A stretch of DNA of 64,000 nucleotides from Carposina sasakii (Eukaryota; Arthropoda; Insecta; Lepidoptera; Carposinidae). Positions 11,010 through 22,579 of this stretch are shown here, piece by piece (the stretch's first letter is position 1; each line of letters opens with the position of its first letter). Made by a program: the position numbers and the translations under genes. The notes beneath the pieces are model-generated. The model did no database searches. It saw only the letters and a program-made list of their open reading frames with translations, and was not told the DNA's origin. The DNA is taken from positions 310,001 to 374,000 of the forward strand of contig CP053156.1 in NCBI GenBank assembly GCA_014607495.2, in the 5' to 3' direction.

Positions 11010-11157
11010 TTTTTTTTAATTTTTTCTTTTTTTATTAATATTTTATATAAAATTATTAATAAAGAAAATGGAAAAAATTCCTCACCCGGGTGGGAATTGA
11101 ACCCACGACCTCTGCATTCCACGTGTCAGTGTTCTAACCACTGAGCCACCGGGTCAA
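11010..11157 (-). mobile_element. tRNA-headed SINE or tRNA pseudogene
   Basis: On the minus strand from 11157 there is a 73-nt tRNA-like head with a good A box (TGGCTCAGTGGTTAGA), a perfect B box (GGTTCAATTCC), a closed T arm and a matching acceptor. The anticodon arm does not close, so it is not a working tRNA. An A/T-rich tail follows to about 11010. Most likely a SINE using the pol III promoter. Confidence 0.6.
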
Positions 11158-12596
11158 TTACTCGGATGACGAATTTTACCATCTCTTTTCTAAATTACAT
11201 ATTGGCAACGTTATTTTTCATCCCGATAGCTATACACTAGCCAAATCTCGGCAAACAAAGCTGAATCCCTCAGCACAATGTTTAAATATTTTATAATATA
11301 CTTATTACAAAAAATTGCGTCAGCTCTATCTTAGACAATGCGGTCTATTCTGACCGCCACGCTTAAACATAAACTAAAAATTGGTTTTACATGTCCCATT
11401 CTGTCTAAGCCATAGCGAAATTAAGTTTATGTTTATGTGATGATCAGAATTGGCCACAATGTCTTGCCAATAATTCTGATTTAATTTAAATAAAGGCTTC
11501 CAGTTAAAATTGTATTTTGCCTATGGTCTGAAAAACCTGCACTGCAGTAATTATATCAATAGGTATTTTTAAAAATCTAATAAATTACAAATCCGTTTTT
11601 TTTTCAACATAGTATTGAACATAACATTCAGTAAATGATTTACTGCGTTTATTATGATGAATCTCGAAGAACAGTTCTCTTTTTTGCCAATACGATACAT
11701 TCATTACGAATTTGTCGTAGCTTTCTATGGTGATGCTATTTTAGAGTTGAAATAGTAGCTACCTATCTGGCTAACAATAGGCTTGCAGCCGAGTGAAAAG
11801 CTGAAATTAATCGAATCGGCTTCAGATTACAGGTGTCGTGATGCGCTGCGCGGACAATAATTGTGTTAGTTGCAAACATGTCCCTCTCAGGCAGCAGGAC
11901 ATTTTTTATTACTAACCCTTTGGAAATATTACAATTAGTTTCAAAGGTTTTGTACAGAGAGATTTATTTTATTAAAGAAATAAAAATTGCATAAAATATT
12001 TGTGAGTAAAATGTTTCATTTGTGTCTTCTAATTTTCTGCAATACGAGTAGGTATATCTATATTTTTTCTGAACATTTGTTACATCCAGCAAAAATAACG
12101 TTTCTAACCCTATTCTAAAGATCCCAAATGCATGTTACATTCATCTTCCAAAATCGGGTTACAGCTACAAAATTCAATTACTTTTATCACCTGCAGTAAT
12201 TTTCACTTCCAAAATTGCAGATAAAAGAGATTTGATGGTATAACTGTAGAGGTGATTCAGGGGACAGTGGGTTTTTCTCTTTGCAATAGCGAGAACCAAT
12301 TATAACTTGTAAGTAATCCTCTTATCTGAAACTCTGCGAGTCGACGCTACCGGCCTGAATATAATTCACTTTATCCATATTCAATATCAGATCGCGCGAC
12401 GGCGAGCAAATAGAGCGCCTCAAGTGAGAATTATTATTGGATAAAGCTCGTCTCTTTCCTCTTGTCTTCTGTGTTCGTTGGAGCGTAATAATGTATTTGT
12501 TATAGTCGATATTACGCTTAAAGTCTTGATTATTTGTTAAGCGTCACTTGAGTGTAGTGATTATCGAAGCGAAGCTGGTTAATGTTGTAATCAGTG

Positions 12597-12602
12597 TTTA
12601 TT
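12597..12602 (-). terminator. Polyadenylation signal of the odorant receptor gene
   Basis: AATAAA on the minus strand about 40 nt after the stop codon; position and sequence fit a short 3' UTR. Confidence 0.6.
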
Positions 12603-12641
12603 AGATTTTAGGAAATTTCTACAGTATCTCAGTATAAATAA

Positions 12642-12701
12642 TTATATTGATATGTTGGATTGTCTTAATAGATTGAAATAAGAGTACGCTGATGCCATTT
12701 T
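12642..12701 (-). CDS. Odorant receptor exon 8 (stop exon)
   Basis: Acceptor TTTTTTCCAG at 12702. It encodes KMASAYSYFNLLRQSNISI and TAA at 12644-12642. The SYSYF.LLR ending is the canonical C-terminus of the family. Confidence 0.92.
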   Translation of the reverse strand, partial: KMASAYSYFNLLRQSNISI

Positions 12702-15420
12702 CTGGAAAAAAGTAGGTAGTTAATTGTAATTTAGTTTGTGCGCTATGAGACATTTTCACAAGTTATAGGTACATGAATCAATTAAATAACAATACTGTTA
12801 CCGCTGAGAATGTCTGAATGGAGATTTCTTCGAAGCCTGCCCTGGTCAGAGGTAGAGGTTTTAGGGACATCTGCATCATTAGCACCAGATATGGACGAAG
12901 GATCTTTCCCTTGACGTTCCAGAATGGAATATTCAAGCACGCATCGATAATTGACTTATTCTGAATAATTTAAAATAATTTGGATACATATGTCTCTTGC
13001 ATATTAAAAAACGGAGCTTATTCTACTGTTACTAGCAGACATATTATTAATAATAACTAAGGCATAAGTTACGAGTAAAATACTATGTGAGTCAACATAC
13101 CTTGCCGTCGAGATACGTGCACAACCAACAAGGAAGAAACACCAAAAACACTGCAGTTAGTCCCAGTAGCATTAGAAATACTTGAACCTCACCGTGTTCT
13201 AGTTTCTGAAAATATTTAGCTTTTATTACATGCTTGTTTTACTGTTAACTCATATTTCTTATTAATAATACCTTTATACAAACCTCGAAGAAGCAAAAAG
13301 CTGATAGACATACAAGAGGACCAATAAACTTTTGCTCAAATAGCAAATTCTTTCTATATACTAAGGCAAAAGTGTGTATTAATCTGGAATCAAGTCAAAA
13401 CCATAATCAATTAAACCAGTAAGTAGTGATCCTCTCAAATGCACGTAAGGTTTCCTAACATAGTCTACACCATGTCTACACCACTGCCGGGCATGGGCCT
13501 GCCCGATCCCAGACATATTGGCCTGATTTGGATCTGAAACTTGCATGGTGGGCCCTTCATCGTCTCATGGCTCTTCTTCCTTCTATCTATCTGGTAAATA
13601 ATCAGTAGAAGTGAGGCATTCACACATAGCTCAATCATCATAACATGATTTATTTGTACTTACCGAAACATAGACTGATGTTGAATAATGATACCTTTCA
13701 TTCTATCTTTGAGGAGCATAGATGTATCTTCTTCGCTATAATTTGGATCTATGTCCGTTAACAAATCGCAAAGAGCCCATATGACCAAGTCTGCCTTCAA
13801 AGTTATTTCGCGTATCCAAGTGACTTCCGTTTGTAACATAACTGTAGATGTAAATGGTAATCAGTTTTTGTTACAGCCAAATGCCCATGGTTTTGTGACC
13901 TCTCTGAGCTAAATCTTCGGTACACATAAAAAAGCAGGATAGAAAATTTGCAATCTTTACATTTCTTAAGAAAAGCTCAAGTTTGCTTTAATTGTTGGAA
14001 AATAATATTTTTTTCTTTCTTACAAGGACAACTTGGAAATCATTATTACGTGTACAGAAAAGGTACTTACATATGTAATTGTACGGAAAAAGTACCGTCA
14101 TCATAATAATAAACGAAAAAGTAAATTCATATAGAGGACTTGCATGAAAATCCACTGTGAATAACCAAAATGGAATGGGTAATGGTCTTTGCCATACATC
14201 TCCCTCTTGATATGTCCACAAATACCACATCAGTACGAATAATGTGAAAATGGCCATAGTTATACTTGAAACGAATATGACAACGATACTAATGATTTGT
14301 AATTGCCATGTCTCTATAATTTTTCCTATGAACTGTTCTCTGAAATAAAATGTTTGATAGTTACAAACGATCTTACGAACCAGATAATGTGCTATGAAGA
14401 TTTTTCCTAAACAGGTTTCAAACTTTCCAGTTTATAATAGAGGAATGGCAATGGTCAATTTCTACAATCCTATTTCGCTACAGCATTGGCAGATCTAATG
14501 AAATTGCGAGATTCTTTTCAGTGTTAGCACAGGTACAAGTATATTCATCAGAAAATGAGAAGATGGTTTTCATTAAGTTCATGCTTTTCCATTAGATGAG
14601 ATGGGAGTATACCAGCCTGAGATTTACCTGTATTTTCTTCCCTCATGATGTACGTAAGCGAAATCTTCTCTAATACATTGCTGGAGATAGTAAATATGTT
14701 TCTTATCAATCGTTGCCTGTAGATTAATTTCCAGTCCGTATGATAGTATGATTACGTATGAGCCGCAATCGGTGATATGATATAAGTCAAAAGAATGTAT
14801 ACCGTAGGAGGTTGATATTAAAGCTAATAAAACCGCTAAACTGTAACATGCCCTTAGAAATGCTACAGTTATGTATCTGAAATAAAATTCTATTTGTATG
14901 CACCTATAAAATAAGAATTGAGATACTTAAAGCTTAAATTAACTAAATTGATGTATTTCGTTGATTAAATTTTTTTATTTGTTCAATGAATCTTTGCACA
15001 TTTCAAAGAGTATTTTGAAAAATAAACCCGGATACTCGTAAAATAGTTATCTATGTGTCCAGGTCCGTGCGTTTGTAGTGTGTGTGTGTAGGTTTAAAAA
15101 TACATGTTTTCAAACTTAATGTACCATATCTTTTTTTTTGCGACAAAAGAAATGGTATTTAAATAAAAAGTATTCTGATAGATATAAAGCATATGGGTAT
15201 AGAATTTACAGAGACTGCTGTCGTCCGTCGTCGTCTCAAAAGAGTATTAGGTTACCTACGGACATCCAAATACTTACGCCCAATTCGGAATGGGTTCATC
15301 GTCTATAACACAAAAGGCTTTCAACCAGAAGTAAAAAGTTGTATAAAACCTTTTCGGTTCGATTTCCTGTGTTAAATCCACATACTCTTTGTAAAAAATA
15401 GACCTAAGTCTTTTAAACAT
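12642..15420 (-). CDS. Odorant receptor (7tm_6), complete gene of 8 exons
   Basis: Predicted ligand-gated odorant receptor, which in insects forms a cation channel with Orco in olfactory neuron dendrites. I built the model by reading the minus strand. Exons (high to low): 15420-15278, 14876-14628, 14339-14071, 13841-13664, 13383-13284, 13205-13101, 12960-12802, 12701-12642. All seven introns (78-401 bp) are GT...AG and the phases agree throughout, giving 1263 nt, that is 420 residues plus stop, the usual family length. The start ATG at 15420-15418 opens the N-terminal exon. Hydrophobic segments lie near residues 49-68, 78-98, 142-167, 196-222, 292-312, 316-343 and 385-405. Family hallmarks are FDFHASPLYE-like residues before TM4 (TVDFHASPLYEF), an LPCW-type segment in TM6, the NIPFWN motif before TM7 and the terminal AYSYFNLLR. 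Intron 3-4 sequence includes a dispersed repeat near 13470-13600. The receptor subfamily and ligand cannot be told from this window. Confidence 0.93.
12802..12960 (-). CDS. Odorant receptor exon 7
   Basis: Acceptor TTATTCAG at 12961 and donor GCG|GTAACA at 12801. A phase 0-0 exon of 53 codons. It encodes the conserved C-terminal loop IIDACLNIPFWN, then a basic stretch and the start of TM7 (FEEISIQTFSA). Confidence 0.9.
13101..13205 (-). CDS. Odorant receptor exon 6
   Basis: Acceptor TTTTCAG at 13206 and donor AAG|GTATGT at 13100. A phase 0-0 exon of 35 codons that encodes TM6, with VFLVFLPCWLCTYLDGK at its end. Confidence 0.88.
13284..13383 (-). CDS. Odorant receptor exon 5
   Basis: Acceptor ATTCCAG at 13384 and donor GAG|GTTTGT at 13283. 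It encodes LIHTFALVYRKNLLFEQ and TM5 (FIGPLVCLSAFCFFE). One base completes the split Arg codon from exon 4. Confidence 0.87.
13664..13841 (-). CDS. Odorant receptor exon 4
   Basis: Acceptor CTACAG at 13842 and donor CG|GTAAGT at 13663. It encodes the intracellular loop between TM4 and TM5 (LVIWALCDLL through IIIQHQSMF), which typically carries an Asp/Glu-rich patch; here DIDPNYSEED. Confidence 0.88.
14071..14339 (-). CDS. Odorant receptor exon 3
   Basis: Acceptor TTTCAG at 14340 and donor T|GTAAGT at 14070. It encodes TM3, the extracellular loop with VWQRPLPIPFWLF and DFHASPLYEF, and TM4. The proline-rich loop followed by SP.YE is the most family-specific stretch of insect odorant receptors. 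Confidence 0.92.
14628..14876 (-). CDS. Odorant receptor exon 2
   Basis: Acceptor TTTATTTCAG ends at 14877; donor CAG|GTAAAT follows 14628. It encodes TM1 and TM2 (residues about 48-130), from YITVAFLRACYS to HHEGRKY. The exon completes the Ala codon of exon 1 and leaves two bases for exon 3. Confidence 0.9.
15278..15420 (-). CDS. Odorant receptor exon 1 (start exon)
   Basis: Encodes the cytoplasmic N-terminus, beginning MFKRLRSIFYKEY and ending PIPNW plus two bases of the next codon. The donor GTAAGTA follows at 15277. The opposite-strand ORF at 15193-15375 is a shadow of this exon. Confidence 0.88.
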
Positions 15421-15699
15421 GTTCAATACTGTAACTGCAATATCGTACTAACGTTATACCTCTAGTTTGGCCATAGTTCAGCCATGGCTAATAATGGCTT
15501 GATCTAGGCGTACTCGCTACTTACATTTTATTTTCTTTCACGCTTGTAATTAACAAAATTATAAGGCTAGATAGCGTACGTCTGCAGGTAATGTAATGTA
15601 ATTTAAAAAAAAAGAAAAATCGCCTACCTCCGGCTTACTGTAGACCCTAAAGAGGTGTAATTTTTAAAATGTATAATGGGAATTCTTAGTGAGCCCAAA

Positions 15700-16075
15700 T
15701 TCAAATTCGCTTCATGTTGGGTTTTACCACTATCCGTTTTTCGATGGCTCCATCATCAGATCCTCATTTCCGTTTTAATTGTAAGAGACCAAAATGTTCT
15801 GCTTATAGTATAGAATGCTGAATGTTTTATATGTAGGAGATCAAAACGCTCAAATAATATTTGAGGATTGCCCTCGATTTCTCCAAGATCCCATCATCAG
15901 ATCCTGATGTGGTGAATATGGGACCAACCTGGAAGCATACCATGACCAACTATAAAAAAAAAATTGAAATCGGTTCATAAATGACGTAGTTCTGAGGTAA
16001 CATACATAAAAAAATAAAAAAGAACATACAGACGAATTGATAACCTCTCTTTTTGAAGTCGGTAAAAAAGAACGA
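15700..16075 (-). repeat. Copy of the AACCGACTT-family repeat
   Basis: Reverse complement of the 5000-5390 stretch, including CCCATCATCAGATCCTGATG and ending in GAAGTCGGT at about 16058-16066. A second AAAGTCGGTT end lies near 16465-16475. No coding capacity. Confidence 0.7.
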
Positions 16076-16479
16076 GAACCGCGCTCGAGTATTTAAAGCT
16101 AACGATTTTTTTTGCAACGTTGCAACTCGCTAATATTTTATTTCACGTTCAAATCCTCAGATTATTATAGTAATATTATTTTCTATATATATGCGATGAA
16201 TTTATTTTGATGAAATCTGATGCGCCCGACTTGTTTTGTACATCGATACTGACCGACTGTTCTGAATGTAAACGCCTACATTATAAGATCGTACATGGTA
16301 GAAATACCACATAGGGTAAGAGATTTCTCCCCTGGTTTAATTTGCTACGCTCGAGTCAAATCAGAAATCCCCTTTTGGCCTCCCCCTACTATAATATCTA
16401 AAAACTGCTCGTACCAATATTATTTCATGACTTTGAAAATAAAATTGAAGACTCTTTTTTAAAAAGTCGGTTAAAAAGA

Positions 16480-19400
16480 TTAAATCACAGTTACAATTTT
16501 TCAAATGAATCATTACAATAGGCTGTACTTAAAACTTTCTAGTCTATTATTTATTCCGATAACAATTCCTTAAGCCCGCAGCAATATTCATAATCATAGG
16601 TACATACCATTTACCCATGTTTATGAAATACTGCTGCGGGCGTTGAAGAATTTACTTCAAAGGGTTACATACTTATTCTTATTAAATTCGTCCTAAATTA
16701 TTTATTACCTTCATACGTTCCTATTGATTGGTTTAGCCTGGTGGCATGACCGACCGAGAGGTAATAATTTAGTGTATAATTGCTAAACGCGTAAAATTTT
16801 ATCTATCTCTCACTACATTCATACTCCAGGCACAGTAGTGGCCAAAAGACAAAATTTCGTTAGCAAAAATTTTGAATTGGTACAAATGATGAACTTAAAG
16901 TCTTCAATAGTAACAGGAGTTGCTATTAAAATAATAATAATAATAATAATAAATAATAATAATATTAATAATAATAAATAAATATTACAATAATTTGTAA
17001 CTGGTATTTACCTAGCGGGCCCTACATCATCTGCTGACCTTTATTCTGATGATTATCTCAGTAGCGATCAGAAACTAGAAATGGTACAAAATTCGCTGAT
17101 TGCTTGTCAAATTCGTATTACGTAAAATAAATTTCAAAAGAAGTTTGAAACTTCCTTTGAAAACACTTGCCCGAAAACCGAAATCCCTAAATATAATATG
17201 ATCAAATTTTTTTTTCTATAAATATCACAATCTATAATATTTAAAAGACATAAAATGCTTTACTTTAATAGATGAAAGTCCTAACGTAATATCTCAAAGT
17301 ATAACGTGTCCTAAAATTGGATTTCAATAACAATAAAATTACCTAAAATTCTTTGCTATAAATATTTCTATTCATAATATTTAAACACCGATTACTTAGC
17401 CCAAGTAAGTATTATAAGAACTTGTTTTATTTACACAAATATGTATACAGAACTAACCGTTTGAAGTAATACAAGCAAACATACGGCATGCAAGTAAGCA
17501 CGCAGCATGCAAGCATTCTCTCAGCAAAAAACTCAACGTTACTATCTACGTTACGTTGATATGATAACGTTATATTGTTGTACCTATTAAATACATATAC
17601 AATTTGCTAGAAAGCTTCTTTACACCACGCCACGCATAGAGCAATAGAAAAACACACATTGTTATATAAACACACTTTGTAACATAAACACACACAGCAT
17701 CCTCTAAATCTGATTCCGCCGTAATCTGCCCTAATGATGTAACTGAAATACATGATTGGACGGTAATCGTACTTAACCTTATCTCGAACAGAGTACCTTT
17801 GCAGGAAACTTAGGGCAGCTCCTAATTTATAAATGTGCTTGAGAAATCTTTAATATAACAAGTAATTTATTTAACAGTTGCAAACTGTGAAAAGCGTGTG
17901 AGTGTATGATCTTATTTTTTTATTTATTTATTGATGTATGTGCCTATATTATGTATCTACCTTTATTTCTGTCTCTTGTTTAAAACAGACTAACAATGAA
18001 TATAAACATAGAATTTGCTTTAAACTTTATGGATCTAATAATACTAGAGTTCACGCACCTGAATTGCGCTTTGGTTAACAAACAACATCTATTCCAACAA
18101 CTGAATTCGAGTCAAAATGGAAGCTAAAAATAATTAGTTTACCTTCGTGTATTAGTAAAATACAATATACGCAACAGGAATGGAAATCGTATTAATTCCC
18201 TATGACGTTATTAAATAAGTTAGGCAAAATTCTGCTAACTTCGTACAATTTACGCCTAAACGAACATGGAGCAAGCAGAATAGTAGGATGAACCAGAATA
18301 GTAGGAGGTACCTACAATCAAGAGATATTTAGGAAGCAATGCATCTAACGCCTTCATACACTTTTCTAGAATTCTATAAGAATGCTCAAAGCATCTACAA
18401 CTATACGAGTATAAGTGCAATAAGTATAAGGTGCTTTTAAATTATTTCGCTTCAGGTATAATAGAATGACATGAGAAATCTACTTACTCGTAGCGATAAA
18501 AATCGAAGCAATTATTCTACAAAGTCTTTTTAAGGACATAGTGTTAGGCTGCTTTTATTATTTGAATAAATTTTTAATCTTCTCTTTAACACGAGATTAA
18601 GCTTGCATACGGCAAGGAGAGTATTTCATATGCAATTTTTATCTGTATGACGACGTCCTATTGGCTTCACACTATGTCGTGTGTGGAAATTCTCAATTAT
18701 GTGAGGACCGGATGTGAAAAATTAATAGGTTCCGTAATGGCACCGACGCGTCCAGTGGCAGAGATCGATGTCGCCCCTACTTCCATTAGAACTAGAAATT
18801 ATATGAATATGCTTAACAGCGACATTTTGTTATATAAATTACCCCAGTTTTAGGGATTAGTTACGTCTGGGTGATTAGTTTAAAAGTTCTCTCACTCAAC
18901 CGGACAAAAGCATTTAACACCGGTGGGTGATAGATATTTCAAATAGATATGCAGTTGCAGGTGGCTCTTAGGACAATTGTTTACGGTTCACCTTGACTGT
19001 GATGGATATAAAGATATTTTTAAAGCGTTTACATTGCCGAAATTAAATGAAGACTTATCCATTAGACTGAAATACCATATTTGAAATGCCGGCATATAGG
19101 TCTATCTTGCTCACAGAATTACCTTTTAATTCATATGCTGTTAAGGAATTGGTATAATTAACATTGCCCCTTGTAAAAAGCAGGTAAGAGCTCTTCCGAT
19201 AAATACAAGTTGTGCAGTACAGATTGGCTTAGACCGCCTTTTAAACCCGCAGATACACCGAGCCACTTCAGGGGTCATCTCGATGGAGCAGTTACAAGTG
19301 GAGAATTGTGATATGATCAACCTAGTCATGCGACTGTCACCTCTGTTGATGTAGCCAAATCAGTGTGAAGTGCTCCCAATAAACTCCACCTAAGTCACTT

Positions 19401-19560
19401 CCATCCGTCCCATTGCAGAGGGAAGCATTTCATAATTTTTTATTGTTAGCGCAACAGTATAAATATGACACTGTATTAAAAACAAATGCTTTTTTGGTTC
19501 AATAGGAACACAATACAAATATTGATACGAGTATTATGAATATCGATGTTGGTTTCCGAG
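16480..19560. other. AT-rich intergenic stretch
   Basis: Apart from the (AAT)n repeat, nothing recognised on either strand. I looked here for further odorant receptor exons without success. Confidence 0.5.
16927..16986. repeat. (AAT)n microsatellite
   Basis: Simple AAT/AATAAT repeat, imperfect, about 60 bp. Confidence 0.9.
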
Positions 19561-19569
19561 TCATGGATG

Positions 19570-20760
19570 TTAGGTTTAAAGATATTTATTTCTCATACAA
19601 ACATAATACAAGGTACAAATGTTTATTTAGAATGAGATATAAAAACTTAATTAATTTATACTAACACCATGCTCCTGGCGCGTTGGCAACAGTTATTTTT
19701 TTTTAAATTACGTGTATTCTAATGAATTATATGTCACATTACAAGTAGGTATTACAACGTACACACGTGTTTCCTAAGTTTAAACTTAAATGAACTTATG
19801 TGTTTACATTCTTTTAATTCGTTTGGCAAATTATTGTAAAAATGAACACCCTCAGACAATATTGTTTTTTTACTGTAATTTGTTTTCGTTTTTTTAGTAT
19901 AAGTTTATATTTATTTCTTAAATTGTGTATATTTAAGTTATATCTTTTAAGTTAAATTTTATATTAGATCGTAAAGTCTCATTAATATTTTTCCAAATAA
20001 AAACACAAGAAGTGTATATATACATCTGTCTAAGATTTAGTAGTTTAGTTTTATTGTATAATATTTTAGTAGACATCAAGCGATTAAAGCGATACAACAC
20101 TTTAATTATTTTGTTCTGTGTTCTTTGTAGCGGTTTAAGATTAGTTTCGGCCGCAGTTCCCCACACTTCAATGAGATAGTTGAGATGTGAATTAACGAGG
20201 GAATTGTATATGATTGTACGCAATCTGGTGGGGATGCAGTGGACCATTTTATGCAGCGCAGCAAGGAGAGATATCAATTTAGATTTTACATGGTGAATAT
20301 GAAAAGTCCATGTTAGTTTATCATTTAAGATACTTTTCTTTATTTGATTTTTTTATGACCATACTGTTTATTAATAAATTTATAACATATTGTTTATAGA
20401 AAGAGGGGTAAATCTGGTAGTTATTTATTTATTGCTGCAAAAATCATAAAGGATGTTTTTAGCGTATTGATGGTTAGTAGAATGTATTTCAACCATTCGT
20501 TTAAAATATTAAGGTCATTGGAAAGTCGCTTCCCGAACTAATAAATGATGCCCAACATTTATTAGTTCGGGAAGCGACTTTCCAAAGTAGAATAAACAAG
20601 TAGTGTCCGCGTATAGTCTTAATTGTCCAAGCAAGCCGATTTTACTTATATTATTTAGATAACTTAAAAAGAGTAAAGGTCTATTTATGGATCCCTGCGG
20701 GATTCCGTAATTTATATTTAGCTTTATTATATACTTATCAGCTATTATATACTTATCTAT
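19570..20760 (-). pseudogene. jockey/CR1-like LINE reverse transcriptase remnant
   Basis: Minus-strand reverse transcriptase relic. From 20735 down it encodes YGIPQGSINRPLLF, the conserved G-PQGS box, then LYADTTCLFY, where the catalytic YADD has become YADT. A perfect hairpin at 20518-20585 interrupts the frame. An open stretch (20277-19933) encodes the thumb and connection region (LVNSHLNYLIEVWGTA, LKPLQRTQNKIIKVL). The AT-rich part below 19930 is the likely 3' UTR. It is dead. Confidence 0.8.
20518..20585. repeat. Perfect 30-bp hairpin inside the LINE remnant
   Basis: Arms 20518-20547 and 20556-20585 are exact reverse complements around an 8-nt loop (ATGCCCAA). One arm continues the reverse transcriptase reading (FGKSLPELI), so the other is an inverted duplicate of it. 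Confidence 0.9.
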
Positions 20761-20859
20761 GTATTTATTACCGGTGCTTTAGTACCCACAAAACCTTAAG
20801 AGATCTTAGTGTGGGACTAGGTTAATGTGTTGTGTGTGAATATCATACATAGTATAAAA

Positions 20860-20995
20860 CAAAGTTGCTGTCTGTTTGTCCCTATGTATGCTTAGATCTT
20901 TTAAAATACGCAACAGATTTCGATGCGGTTTTTTGAAAATAGATAGAGTGATTCTAGAGGAAGGTTTATATTTATAGTATCAGCATTAATAGCGG
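20860..20995 (+). repeat. Helitron-like dispersed repeat fragment
   Basis: Contains GTCTGTTTGTCCCTATGTATG, GATTTCGATGCGGTTTTTTG and GATAGAGTGATTC..., and ends GCGGGTCGCTAGT, a CTAG-type end. The same order of blocks is seen at 56270-56440. Helitron assignment is from memory of lepidopteran repeats. Confidence 0.5.
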
Positions 20996-21639
20996 GTCGC
21001 TAGTTTATTAATATTATGTTGTAAAACACTTCCTTCTTGTATCGGATCTGTAGTCTGCACCCGGCTGCAAGCGAGCATGCACTTGGTGCAAGATAGGTCA
21101 CGTTCCGTTACTCCGAGTCGGGGTGAGCAGGATGCTTCGGATACGTCTTTATTATTGGTGAGCTTAGTTTCACTTTCCGTGGCGTTGTCGTTTAATTTAT
21201 AGGTATATACGGTATTTAATACTTTGGTAGTTTGGTGTGGTCTTGAATACGACGTCTGTGGAAACATAGCAGAATATTCAATGAAGCAAAGTCATTTGTT
21301 CGCTAACCTTTTCTAGGGTGTTCACATCTAGTTTTTCTGGGGTTATTTAGTAGGTACATACATAATTAGATTAACTTGAAATTTTAGTTACATTACACAA
21401 AAAGCTTAAATAGATGATACCTACTATAAATATTATAAATAAGTAAGTCACTTTCATTTTGAAAAACTAGCTCATATCCAAAAAAGATAATATATTTTAG
21501 GAGTAGTTAAGAAAAAGCTAGTACAATGTATGAAATATATAAAGCAATAAAACAAGTACTTACTTAGTAATCTCTACGGAAAGTTTAACAAAATCATGAT
21601 GAAGTAATATAATTAATACATACCTAGCCGCGTGGTGCC

Positions 21640-21895
21640 GGTAGAGTAGAGTTTGTACCATCCCTGCCTGCCCGTGGGTATCGTACGAGGTGATTAAGGG
21701 TTTCCAGGAGGTGGGCAGTAGCGCCTCCCGTACTGACAACATAGTCTGAAAATGACACTGCGGTCACCAACCCGCCTGCCCAGTGTGGTGACTATGGGCA
21801 AAACCCCCCTGTGGCAGTAAACTTGTGGCGTGCCCTGGGGGAGGCCTACGTCCAGCTGTGCACTGCAATAGGCTGAAGAAGAAGAAGAAATTTTA
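21640..21895 (+). repeat. RTE-like LINE 3' end, degraded
   Basis: Holds CCCGTGGGTATCGTACGAGG, then GGAGGCCTACGTCCAGC and GCACTGCAATAGGCTGAAG running into a (GAA)n tail, the characteristic RTE 3' terminus. An inverted relative of the same family lies at 22385-22570. Confidence 0.65.
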
Positions 21896-22384
21896 TGAGA
21901 AAATATTCTTATCTCAAGCATTTTCTCAGACGATAAGCTAGCAACTTGTCTCATTTACATCTATTCCTGATATGGCTAAACGTGAATTTTGGGATCTCGT
22001 TTATGATCCTGAAGTTCTGGCCCCTAGGCACCTACCTGTGTGGTGACATGGTTTTACGAGTTTTAGTACGTGTACTTAACTATGTTGTATTTCACTAGAA
22101 ATTGACCGTTTTCTCCCGGGGTTTTTAGCCGACGCTTTTACAAACAGCAGTGGCGTGGTTAAAGTGAGCTATTTCTAGGTTCATCATGCGACAGCAATTC
22201 GTGAACTAAAAGTTATCTCTACTCTGTCAAATATTGTTATTGTGTTCCAATATGAGTTCAATTTAGAGTGAAGCTAACGTTTATCGATATAAGCCAGGAG
22301 CAAAGTGCTCCAACGATGCAACGTAAAACGGATAAGGATGCTTAAGCATGGACTTTATTAAACCGCGATGTGACTAGCTGATTT

Positions 22385-22570
22385 TGGATATGACTAAGTA
22401 TCATCGCATCACATCAGTCTACTGCTAGACATAGGTCTATCACAGGGTACGCGTTTTTGCCCATAGTCACCACGCTCTGGGCAGGCGAGTTTGTGTCCGC
22501 AGTGTGCTTTTCGGAGTAATCGTAGCTTACGATACCCACGGGCAGACATGGCGGTGATGCTAGTCTAGTA
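22385..22570 (-). repeat. Inverted relative of the 21640-21895 repeat
   Basis: Reverse-strand match to blocks such as CCCATAGTCACCACGCTCTG and TACGATACCCACGGGCAG. No coding content. Confidence 0.55.
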
Positions 22571-22579
22571 TATCATACC

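Noticed and set aside
11082..11157. Functional tRNA gene
   Set aside because: The A and B boxes and T arm are good but the anticodon stem does not pair, and an A/T-rich tail follows.
15193..15375. Plus-strand ORF of 60 codons
   Set aside because: Antisense to odorant receptor exon 1.
20518..20585. microRNA precursor
   Set aside because: Perfectly paired 30-bp arms made from LINE coding sequence do not look like an evolved miRNA hairpin.
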